A DNA stretch of 9,788 bases from Elusimicrobiota bacterium (lineage in GTDB: Bacteria > Elusimicrobiota > Elusimicrobia > Elusimicrobiales > UBA9959), in NCBI GenBank assembly GCA_030639665.1, contig DAOWCC010000086.1, forward strand, positions 1 to 9,788. The letters are read 5' to 3'. A program made the position numbers and the translations under genes. Shown here one piece after another: positions 1 to 5,971 of this stretch. The notes beneath the pieces are model-generated. The model was not told the DNA's origin. It was given only the letters and a program-made list of their open reading frames with translations, and searched no databases. Each line of letters opens with the position of its first letter. The stretch's first letter is position 1.

Positions 1-812
1 ACCGTATTGCCCAAACTAAGGCGGGCAAATTCTATCTGGCGGGGATGATATATGCCGAGCTCTTCCAAATACCAGTCATATAAAGGCCTGTGGTCTTCAA
101 ATTCAAGCGTGCAAATCGAATGGGTTATACCCTCTATGGAATCTTCTATTCCGTGAGCCCAATCATAAGTCGGATAAACTTTCCATTTATCGCCCTGTTT
201 GTGATGAGGAGCGCGCAATATTCTATACATTACTGGATCGCGCATATTTAAGTTATTATGAGCCATGTCTATTTTGGCTCTCAGGGTTTTCGAACCGTCG
301 GAAAATTCTCCTTTTTCCATGCGCTCGAAAAGGTCGATATTTTCTTCAATCGAACGGTTTCTGTATGGGCTGTCTTTTCCGGGTTTGCCGGGCATGCCGC
401 GGTTTTCCCTAACTTCATCCGCTGACAAGTCGCAGACATAAGCCTTGCCTTTCTTTATAAGCTCCATCGCAAGTTCATACATGCGCTCGAAATAATCGGA
501 AGCGTAAAAAAGCCTGTCTTCAAAATCCGCGCCTAGCCATTTCACATCTTCTATGATGGAATTTACATATTCCTCTTCCTCTTTGGAAGGGTTGGTATCG
601 TCAAATCTTAAATTAAACTTGCCTTTATAGTCGCGCGCTATACCCCAATTAAGACAAATGGATTTCGCGTGTCCTATATGCAGATAGCCGTTAGGCTCAG
701 GAGGAAAGCGGGTATGCACCTTGTTTTCATTTTTTCCCTCGGCTAAATCAGCGTCTATTATTTCTCTTATGAAATTGGTCCTTACAGATTTCTCTTCCGT
801 CGTATTTTCCAT
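1..812 (-). CDS. glnS: Glutaminyl-tRNA synthetase, N-terminal half (runs off the window)
   Basis: Cytoplasmic class I aminoacyl-tRNA synthetase that charges tRNA-Gln with glutamine using ATP. About 270 of the usual ~550 residues are visible, read leftwards from ATG 812-810. The N-terminus (TNFIREIIDADLAEGK) and the following FPPEPNGYLHIGHAKS block match bacterial GlnRS closely. The HIGH ATP-binding motif lies at residues 45-48, followed by LRFDDTNP, SPYRNRS, LRAKIDMA and the GITHSICTLEF region of the Rossmann and acceptor-binding domains. The visible part ends just before the expected KMSKS-like loop, so that motif and the anticodon-binding beta-barrels lie outside. There is no frameshift or internal stop. 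No Shine-Dalgarno precedes the ATG; a TATAAT sits 6 nt upstream of it (separate entry). A GlnRS implies direct Gln-tRNA charging. Identification is very secure; the start agrees with the family. Confidence 0.97.
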   Translation of the reverse strand, partial: MENTTEEKSVRTNFIREIIDADLAEGKNENKVHTRFPPEPNGYLHIGHAKSICLNWGIARDYKGKFNLRFDDTNPSKEEEEYVNSIIEDVKWLGADFEDRLFYASDYFERMYELAMELIKKGKAYVCDLSADEVRENRGMPGKPGKDSPYRNRSIEENIDLFERMEKGEFSDGSKTLRAKIDMAHNNLNMRDPVMYRILRAPHHKQGDKWKVYPTYDWAHGIEDSIEGITHSICTLEFEDHRPLYDWYLEELGIYHPRQIEFARLSLGNT

Positions 813-818
813 AGGGAA

Positions 819-847
819 ATTATAGCAATTTTGAAATAACGATTAAA
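819..847 (-). promoter_or_regulatory. Predicted glnS promoter (extended -10, leaderless)
   Basis: On the minus strand, TGC-TATAAT places a perfect -10 hexamer at 824-819 with an upstream TG (extended -10). The -35 region at the usual spacing (847-842, TTTAAT) is weak, as expected when an extended -10 is present. The hexamer ends only 6 nt before the glnS ATG, so transcription should begin at or next to the start codon. This agrees with the absence of a Shine-Dalgarno. Prediction from sequence only. Confidence 0.55.
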
Positions 848-920
848 TTTAAGTAAAAAGGATTAAAAGTTGTGAAGATTAGAAATCTGAAAACAGCAAT
901 ATTTTAAAAAACAAGTTTTT

Positions 921-949
921 TTGATTTTCGTTCTTAACTGCGTTATAAT
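921..949 (+). promoter_or_regulatory. Predicted sigma70-type promoter of the serine hydrolase gene
   Basis: TTGATT (921-926), a 17-nt spacer and a perfect TATAAT (944-949) form a near-consensus housekeeping promoter. The predicted start site is about 956-957, only a few nt before ATG 960. A longer reading frame starting at TTG 921 would use the -35 element itself as its start codon, which argues against that start. The unit diverges from the glnS promoter, about 100 bp away. Confidence 0.65.
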
Positions 950-959
950 GATATTGATA

Positions 960-1973
960 ATGAGAAATACCACTGACCGGATATTGAAATTAATACAAAA
1001 TAAAGCCGCCGCCAATAAAATTAAGGTTGGCGTCTTTGCGGATATTAACAATACCCCCGATAACCGCATACTATTAAATGAAAATACAAATTTTCCCATA
1101 GCCAGCGCGTTTAAAATAGCGCTTCTTATGGATATTGAAAACAGAATCCATAACGGACAGGTCACTGCAAGCGATAAATTAAAAATGCGTGAATACCACA
1201 AAGTTCCGGGGAGCGCATTGTCAAACTTTCATGAGGGCTCCGAGTTTTCCATTGATTTCCTATTAACAAAAATATTCAGCCGTTCTGATAACGGCGCAAC
1301 CGACATTCTTGGCGATTATCTGGGATGGGAGTCTATTATCAAATCTTTGCCGCAAATTTCGCCATTATTAATACCTTATATAATGCCGACTAAACTTATG
1401 ATGATTGTGGAATGTAATTTGTGGTCTGAGTTCAGGAATAAACCAGTGAAGGAACAGATACAATTATGGAACAATGCCGATTTGGAACTTAAAATGGAAA
1501 TTATCTTAAAAAATTATCATAAGTTGAAACATCTTTCCCCTGAAGAAATCCAGACAGCTTCCGACAATTATGATTCCCAGCTTACAATTATCAGTAGAAA
1601 ATTGCTGGTCCAAAATATTGGATGGCAGGGAACTCCGGCAAACTGGGGAGAATTGATATCAAAAATAGCGAATGATGATTTTTTAGACCCGCCGAGAATG
1701 AAATTTATCAAAAACTATTTAAAACTCGGGGGCAAAGGATTATTATGGAATTCAATAAACACTCCTGAGATTATTGAATGCGGCCGTAAAGGCGGCTCCC
1801 ACGAAGGAATTCGCTGTGATTTTGGTTACGCGAAATTTAGAAACGAAAAAACCGTTTCACTGGTTATCATGACTCGGGAGCAAACTTCGGTTGAAGACAG
1901 GCTTGATGAAATGGAAAATTTTATTAAGGATATAAGCCGATTAATTTTAAATCATTATGAGCTATGCGAATGA
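960..1973 (+). CDS. Class A beta-lactamase-fold serine hydrolase without signal peptide
   Basis: 337 residues from ATG 960. The fold family is shown by SAFK (SxxK, S49/K52, nucleophile and general base) and SDN (109-111). The 60-residue gap between the two serines equals that between Ser70 and Ser130 in class A enzymes. A KGG box (277-279), in the place of KTG, follows in the context GRKGGSHEGIRCDFGYAK. The residue expected at the Glu166 position falls in MPTKLMM, which has no Glu. About 60 residues more than usual separate SDN from KGG, forming a helical-looking insertion. From ATG 960 there is no signal peptide, so the protein should be cytoplasmic, unlike true beta-lactamases. It may be a beta-lactamase-related hydrolase or esterase with another substrate; I would not call it a resistance gene. 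TTG 921 or ATG 948 are alternative starts, but they overlap the promoter. The last codons overlap upstream start candidates of the methyltransferase gene, suggesting co-transcription. Confidence 0.75.
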   Translation: MRNTTDRILKLIQNKAAANKIKVGVFADINNTPDNRILLNENTNFPIASAFKIALLMDIENRIHNGQVTASDKLKMREYHKVPGSALSNFHEGSEFSIDFLLTKIFSRSDNGATDILGDYLGWESIIKSLPQISPLLIPYIMPTKLMMIVECNLWSEFRNKPVKEQIQLWNNADLELKMEIILKNYHKLKHLSPEEIQTASDNYDSQLTIISRKLLVQNIGWQGTPANWGELISKIANDDFLDPPRMKFIKNYLKLGGKGLLWNSINTPEIIECGRKGGSHEGIRCDFGYAKFRNEKTVSLVIMTREQTSVEDRLDEMENFIKDISRLILNHYELCE

Positions 1974-2005
1974 CCAAGAAACCGGAACCGGGTGGAATTC
2001 AAATT

Positions 2006-2800
2006 ATGAAAAAAACTACGCGGATAAATGATTTTGATTCGGAAGCCGAATATTACGATTTGTTTGAAAACAAAAATCAGCCTTTATTTGATTTAATCAA
2101 TAATTTCTTAAAAAAATTATTTCTAAAAAATAAAATTAAAACCGTGCTTGATGTGACATGCGGCACGGGAGCACAGGCTATTCCCTTGAGTAAAAAAGGT
2201 TTTCATGTGCTCGGTTCGGATATCGGGAAAAGCTTATTAAAGATTGCCGCGGCTAAAAGCAAAAATTTGCCGAATATTAAATTTGTCCATGGTGACGCGC
2301 GCCGCTCAAAACACGGGAAATTTGACGCGGTTATTTCAATCTTGAATTCGCTGGGCTATTTAACGAAAAATGATTTCAAAAAGGCTTTAGCTAATATAAA
2401 TCATAATTTGAGCGATAACGGATTATTAATTTTTGACAATACCAATAGAAGCTGTCTTGATTGCGGAAATTTTATCACGGATAAAATAATCGACACTGCC
2501 GGCGAGAGAGCTAATATCAAATTTATCAGATTTTCAAAATCAAAATACAGCAAAAAGACGGGTATTATTCTCACAAGATGGGAGACATTAATTCAATGCG
2601 GACATAGAAAGCCAATGAAAAACGGCGGTCTATGGAAAAGGCAGACATACTCATTGAACGATTTAAAAAACATCTTTAATGAAACCGGTTTTAAACTGGA
2701 AAATATTTATGACAGGTCTTTAGCCGATTTTGATGAAAAAAGAAGTTTTTCGTATATGGTTGTAGCGAGAAAAACAGAACACTGCAAAACCTCCCAGTAA
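2006..2800 (+). CDS. SAM-dependent class I methyltransferase
   Basis: 264 residues from ATG 2006. It has a Rossmann-type methyltransferase core: motif I VLDVTCGTGAQA (47-58), an acidic residue after strand 2 (GSDIG, D72), GDAR (96-99) and motif IV FDAVISILNSLGYL (106-119), followed by the LSDNGLLIFDNTN strand-turn (135-147). The C-terminal third (TRWETLIQ, KRQTYSLNDLKNIF, SFSYMVVARK) resembles small-molecule N- or O-methyltransferases. The substrate cannot be deduced. Three in-frame starts exist. ATG 1964 and ATG 1970 overlap the end of the serine hydrolase gene; the latter makes a 4-nt ATGA stop-start overlap that could couple translation. ATG 2006 was chosen because GGTGG lies 10 nt upstream and the family-like sequence begins there. 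Whichever start is used, it belongs to the operon of the preceding gene, with no promoter between them. Confidence 0.85.
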   Translation: MKKTTRINDFDSEAEYYDLFENKNQPLFDLINNFLKKLFLKNKIKTVLDVTCGTGAQAIPLSKKGFHVLGSDIGKSLLKIAAAKSKNLPNIKFVHGDARRSKHGKFDAVISILNSLGYLTKNDFKKALANINHNLSDNGLLIFDNTNRSCLDCGNFITDKIIDTAGERANIKFIRFSKSKYSKKTGIILTRWETLIQCGHRKPMKNGGLWKRQTYSLNDLKNIFNETGFKLENIYDRSLADFDEKRSFSYMVVARKTEHCKTSQ

Positions 2801-2860
2801 ACCATAGCGAACACTGCTTTGCTTTTTGGAAATTCCGCCAAAATAGACCGGGAGAATTAT

Positions 2861-2971
2861 ATGACTGAATATAAATTGCGCCTCAATTCCTCTTTTTTTA
2901 TCAAGCTGATAATCACCACTTTTTGTATAGGTGCTATGTTAACCCCGACACCTCCTGCGCGAAAATTATAA
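2861..2971 (+). CDS. Small 36-codon ORF with signal-peptide-like sequence
   Basis: ATG 2861 follows a good Shine-Dalgarno, GGGAG at 2850-2854, with a 6-nt spacer. It reads 36 codons to TAA 2969-2971. The product has a short basic N-region (YKLRLN), a hydrophobic stretch (about residues 11-27, FFIKLIITTFCIGAML) and a Pro/Thr/Ala segment (TPTPPA) like a signal-peptide C-region. It could be a tiny membrane or secreted peptide, or the start of a longer secreted protein broken by a frameshift at the A-rich run near 2961-2975 (see the next entry). I recognise no family. No intrinsic terminator separates it from the methyltransferase gene 60 nt upstream, so it may ride on the same mRNA. Confidence 0.4.
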   Translation: MTEYKLRLNSSFFIKLIITTFCIGAMLTPTPPARKL

Positions 2972-3120
2972 AAATAATATATCCGTTGTCTTGTAACGGT
3001 TTAGCCATCAAAACAAATGTGACTTTACCTATTTTAGAGGCAGAGCTTTATCATGATGAATATCATGAAGCTCTGCCAGTGCCATATTCCGACACTACTG
3101 CTTTACGCTATTATGTCTAA
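2972..3120 (+). other. Possible frameshifted continuation of the small secreted ORF
   Basis: Beyond the stop of the 36-codon ORF, another frame stays open to TAA 3118-3120. It encodes plausible protein (IIYPLSCNGLAIKTN, then a Glu/His/Tyr-rich part and a RYYV end), but has no convincing start of its own: the only upstream start is a TTG at 2923 without a Shine-Dalgarno. Joined to the 36-codon ORF by a one-base shift it would give a secreted protein of roughly 80-85 residues. Part of it coincides with the hairpin at 3039-3077, so apparent coding potential may be accidental. The rest of the gene-free stretch (3121-3179) is A/T-rich with nothing recognisable. Confidence 0.25.
3039..3077. repeat. 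Strong imperfect hairpin (inverted repeat)
   Basis: GGCAGAGCTT (3039-3048) pairs perfectly with AAGCTCTGCC (3068-3077). Inside, after a one-sided 3-nt bulge (TAT), CATGAT (3052-3057) pairs with ATCATG (3062-3067) around a GAAT loop. The total is 16 bp of stem. Neither side is followed by a T-run, so it is not a standard intrinsic terminator. It lies 103 nt beyond the end of the leftward gene ending at 3180 and inside the uncertain frame above. It may stabilise an mRNA end or be a dispersed palindromic element. Confidence 0.6.
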
Positions 3121-3179
3121 AAAAAATGATTAAAAAAGTTAAGATTTGCGAATAGATTTTTTTATATAGTTCCCAAAAA

Positions 3180-3623
3180 TTATTCCAATTTGTGCAAAAA
3201 CTCCACATCAACCACCTTAATGCTTAAAGATGTTTTACGCTCCTGCTCTATTTTTAAAAGCATATCCGCGCAACTTGAATGCTTAGAACCTCCAAAAACA
3301 GGTATCCATTGATAATTTGTCACAAATAATCTTTTATTTAAATCCCCTTTGTAAAAAGCTTCTCCGTTCTCTTTACTTTGAACACACCAAATAACATGCT
3401 TGCCTTTGAATTTATTTTGATTGGAAACAACCTGTTTATAATTCAACTTTAGGCGTTTTGCTTCCTTTATCATAGGACTGAACTCTCCAATTTCCTCTCT
3501 GTTGCTTAAGAAAGACGGATACACGCTCATAAACCAGCAGTTCAACCAATAACCCACAATAAATATTACCAGTACTATGCTGAAAATTTTCAATCCGATA
3601 ATAATGATTTTTTTACCTTTCAT
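3180..3623 (-). CDS. Small membrane-anchored protein, soluble domain of unknown function
   Basis: 147 residues from ATG 3623. A Shine-Dalgarno GGGAG, 4 nt upstream on the minus strand, decides this start over a TTG 39 nt further up. The N-terminus is KGKK followed by one hydrophobic helix (about residues 7-26, rich in I, V, F), a typical N-in signal anchor. The remainder, about 115 residues, should be extracytoplasmic. It contains short beta-like strands (KHVIWCVQ 75-82, KRLFVTNYQW 97-106) and a closing SLSIKVVDVEFL strand (132-143). A helix-poor, small-barrel or OB-like fold is possible but only a guess. Two cysteines (C80, C118) could form a disulfide outside the membrane. I do not recognise a family. 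It diverges from the two-TM protein gene at 3765; no clear promoter or terminator was seen for it. Confidence 0.65.
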   Translation of the reverse strand: MKGKKIIIIGLKIFSIVLVIFIVGYWLNCWFMSVYPSFLSNREEIGEFSPMIKEAKRLKLNYKQVVSNQNKFKGKHVIWCVQSKENGEAFYKGDLNKRLFVTNYQWIPVFGGSKHSSCADMLLKIEQERKTSLSIKVVDVEFLHKLE

Positions 3624-3699
3624 AAAACTCCCTAAAATTCTAATTGATTGTGTTAAAAACAATATATCAAATTCTCAATTCGGAATTTTATTATCCAGG

Positions 3700-3729
3700 T
3701 TGAAATGAAAACAGAAAAGAGACTATAAT
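3700..3729 (+). promoter_or_regulatory. Predicted promoter for the two-TM protein gene
   Basis: TTGAAA (3700-3705), an 18-nt spacer and a perfect TATAAT (3724-3729) predict a start site near 3736 and a leader of about 30 nt before ATG 3765. An AAGGAA at 3748-3753 serves as a modest Shine-Dalgarno 11 nt from the start. Unlike the two promoters near 820 and 945, this one leaves room for a leader. Confidence 0.55.
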
Positions 3730-3764
3730 TAACGAATATTACAATTCAAGGAATAGCGCTAAGA

Positions 3765-4568
3765 ATGAAAATTCAAAATTTTAAATTTAACTTACAAAAG
3801 GCCACAACCCCCAAGAAGCGCCCTCTATTTATTAAGCTGTTACTTACCACGCTTTGCATGTGTATTATTTTAACGGTCATGGCCTACGGAATTAAGAAAC
3901 TGATTGAACCCATCCCGAAAAAAATTATGCGACTCGAGCCTCAATCAGAAGAATCCATACCTGAGCCGCAATCGTGGGAGTCTGCGGACATGCCTGAGCC
4001 AAAACCCGCCGTTCTTTCACCAACTGTATCGGATCCGCTGGATTTGATAAAAGTGAGAAAATCTCCGATTAAGAGCTCACGAAAAAAAACCCGTTCCGTT
4101 TCGAACAAGGCGGCAAAGCCGCGCCTTAGACGGGTGGGAATGGGAAGCTCCGGAGGCAATTTCGCTAAACCGCTTTACAAATATAAAACCATCAGGAAAG
4201 TTCGCCCTGCAAAAAAAGTCTACTCATCCGCGCTCTCTGCCGAACAAACCGATGATGAAAATGAAGAAATAATTCTTACCCCTTATGACCTGACAAAAAA
4301 AATTAAGGTAAAAGGGGCAAAGCCGGTATCTGTGGAGCAGGCAAAACTCTACACTGATATGGATTTGGAAGCCGAGGCGCTGCGCGAAGCACGACGCTTG
4401 GAAGCTATCGAAACAGAACTTTTAAGAAAAAATTTACTGCATGAAAAATTGTGGCTTGTAGCTTTAATAACGCTCTTGGGCATAGCGATGATGCTTTTGG
4501 GTTCCCGCGTAATACGCGCCCTGCGCCTTCTGAAAAAACCGGAAGGAAAACACTGGACACTAAAATAG
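3765..4568 (+). CDS. Two-TM protein with long basic loop and coiled coil, unknown function
   Basis: 267 residues. A short basic cytoplasmic N-terminus precedes TM1 (about 21-43, LFIKLLLTTLCMCIILTV). A long hydrophilic segment (44-228) follows, and then TM2 (about 229-248, LWLVALITLLGIAMMLLG) with a basic C-terminal tail (RALRLLKK). The segment opens with an acidic Pro/Glu/Ser part containing EPQS twice (58-61, 67-70). It continues as a very basic low-complexity stretch (about 96-152, many K, R, S), and ends in a charged helical region (about 197-228, E/A/R/L rich) likely to form a coiled coil. The hairpin topology puts the loop on one side of the membrane, plausibly the periplasm, where the Pro/Lys-rich part could span or bind anionic polymers. 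I recognise no family. It has its own promoter and is followed after 87 nt by the peptide transporter gene. Confidence 0.75.
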   Translation: MKIQNFKFNLQKATTPKKRPLFIKLLLTTLCMCIILTVMAYGIKKLIEPIPKKIMRLEPQSEESIPEPQSWESADMPEPKPAVLSPTVSDPLDLIKVRKSPIKSSRKKTRSVSNKAAKPRLRRVGMGSSGGNFAKPLYKYKTIRKVRPAKKVYSSALSAEQTDDENEEIILTPYDLTKKIKVKGAKPVSVEQAKLYTDMDLEAEALREARRLEAIETELLRKNLLHEKLWLVALITLLGIAMMLLGSRVIRALRLLKKPEGKHWTLK

Positions 4569-4646
4569 CCCCTTTTCGGAAAAATATCCACGAATATATC
4601 TATTTAGTTTTTTTGTTATATAGTATTACACATATATTTACATCAT

Positions 4647-4653
4647 GGAGGAG
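4647..4653 (+). promoter_or_regulatory. Strong Shine-Dalgarno of the POT gene
   Basis: GGAGGAG, the strongest ribosome-binding site in the window, lies just before ATG 4656. The core GGAGG is 4 nt from the start, a little short but acceptable. The next in-frame Met is inside the conserved first helix, so ATG 4656 is the start. The 87 nt upstream are very A/T-rich and show no convincing -35/-10 pair and no terminator. Confidence 0.7.
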
Positions 4654-4655
4654 CA

Positions 4656-5945
4656 ATGAGCATACATAAAGACCAACCTAAGGGACTATATCTTCTGTTT
4701 TTTGTTGAGATGTGGGAGAGATTTTCATACTACGGCATGCGCGCCCTTCTGGTTTTGTATATGGTTAAATACCTCCAATTCAGCATGCAAAAAGCCGGTT
4801 CCGTTTATGGTTGGTATACGGGACTTGTTTACCTTACGCCCCTAATTGGCGGCTATATCGCCGATAGATATTTAGGCCAGAGAAAATGCATAGTTATAGG
4901 CGCCGTACTTATGTCTTTAGGCCATTTCGCCATGGCTTTTCCTCCTCTTCCGTTTTTTTACACAGCTCTCATACTCCTGATAATAGGCAATGGTTTTTTT
5001 AAACCCAATATTTCCACCGTTGTGGGTTCTTTATACGCGAAAAATGATCCGCGCCGGGACGGAGGTTTCACGATATTTTATATGGGCATAAATTTGGGAG
5101 CTCTCTTTTCTCCCCTTATATGCGGAACACTCGGTGAAAAAATAGGCTGGCACTGGGGATTTGGCGCCGCCGGCATAGGCATGCTATTAGGATTGGGAAT
5201 GTATTTATGGGGACAAAAGAAATTCTTGGGCAATCACTGTATGTATCCGGCATGTTCAAGCAAAGACAGAGAGATTGAAGACAAACCCCTGACTTTAGTT
5301 GAAAAGAAAAGAATAGCGGTCATATTTATAATGACATTTTTTGCCATTTTCTTTTGGTCTGCTTTCGAGCAAGCCGGCAGTTCATTAACCATGTTTGCAG
5401 ATAGGGAAACCGACAGACTTATTCCTTTCATTAATATGATATTTCCAACAAGCTGGTTTCAGTCAATAAATCCTCTGTTCATAATAATATTCGCTCCCTT
5501 CTTTTCAAATATGTGGACAGCCATGGGAGAAGCGAAAAGAGAGCCCTCAACGCCTATAAAATTCATAATAGGTTTGGGACTTCTGGCAGTAGGTTTCATG
5601 GTAATGGCGGCGGCAGCGGCTCTCTATCAGCAATCTGGACCAGTAAGCATGCTTTGGCTTGTAGCCGTTTATTTCTTTCATACCATGGGTGAACTTTGCC
5701 TGTCCCCGGTCGGACTTTCAATGGTCACCAAACTGTCGCCGCCGAAATTCGTATCTTTGCTTATGGGCGTATGGCTTCTTTCAAGCTTCGCGGCAAATCT
5801 GGTAGGAGGACTTTTCGCGGGAAATTATGACACCATGAATCACACTACTTTCTATATGATTCCGACCGGAACAGCTTTGGGCGCGGCGCTTCTCTTATTG
5901 CTGATGGCGCCAAAACTTAAGAAGTGGATGCACGGAATTCACTAA
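4656..5945 (+). CDS. POT/PTR-family proton-coupled di/tripeptide transporter
   Basis: 429 residues; an inner-membrane member of the major facilitator superfamily that imports di- and tripeptides with protons. The first helix carries the family's ExxERF motif (E18, E21, R22, F23 in FFVEMWERFSYYGMRALLVLY), needed for proton coupling. GGYIADRYLGQRK is the loop 2-3 signature, and FYMGINLGALFSP is the second PTR2 signature around TM5. NGFFKPNIST and FWSAFEQAGSSLTMFADR (TM7) are also typical, as is the late GELCLSPVGLSMVTKLSP. Roughly twelve hydrophobic helices can be traced. The length is slightly below the usual 450-500. E. coli homologues are DtpA-D, but orthology to a particular one cannot be set. 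The SDR gene follows after 26 nt, presumably on the same transcript. The family call is very secure. Confidence 0.95.
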   Translation: MSIHKDQPKGLYLLFFVEMWERFSYYGMRALLVLYMVKYLQFSMQKAGSVYGWYTGLVYLTPLIGGYIADRYLGQRKCIVIGAVLMSLGHFAMAFPPLPFFYTALILLIIGNGFFKPNISTVVGSLYAKNDPRRDGGFTIFYMGINLGALFSPLICGTLGEKIGWHWGFGAAGIGMLLGLGMYLWGQKKFLGNHCMYPACSSKDREIEDKPLTLVEKKRIAVIFIMTFFAIFFWSAFEQAGSSLTMFADRETDRLIPFINMIFPTSWFQSINPLFIIIFAPFFSNMWTAMGEAKREPSTPIKFIIGLGLLAVGFMVMAAAAALYQQSGPVSMLWLVAVYFFHTMGELCLSPVGLSMVTKLSPPKFVSLLMGVWLLSSFAANLVGGLFAGNYDTMNHTTFYMIPTGTALGAALLLLLMAPKLKKWMHGIH

Positions 5946-5971
5946 TAAAATAAAAGGCTTGGAATAATGCT

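Noticed and set aside
921..959. N-terminal extension of the serine hydrolase from TTG 921
   Set aside because: The TTG is the -35 element and the extension contains the -10; the hydrophobic residues come from T-rich promoter DNA and lack the basic N-region of a signal peptide.
863..1201. Minus-strand 112-codon frame
   Set aside because: Lies opposite the serine hydrolase gene and the divergent promoters; its product is hydrophobic low-complexity sequence typical of an antisense shadow and it has no Shine-Dalgarno.
960..1973. Beta-lactam resistance gene
   Set aside because: No signal peptide, no Glu at the 166 position and KGG instead of KTG; the fold is shared but the resistance function is unsupported.
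2777..2817. GAACACTGC present twice after the methyltransferase gene
   Set aside because: A nine-base match in A/C-rich sequence, not flanked by any mobile-element feature; chance is likely.
4349..4669. Frames on both strands around the end of the two-TM protein gene
   Set aside because: Overlap the real gene in other frames, with low-quality sequence; the frame ending at 4669 also overlaps the start of the transporter gene.
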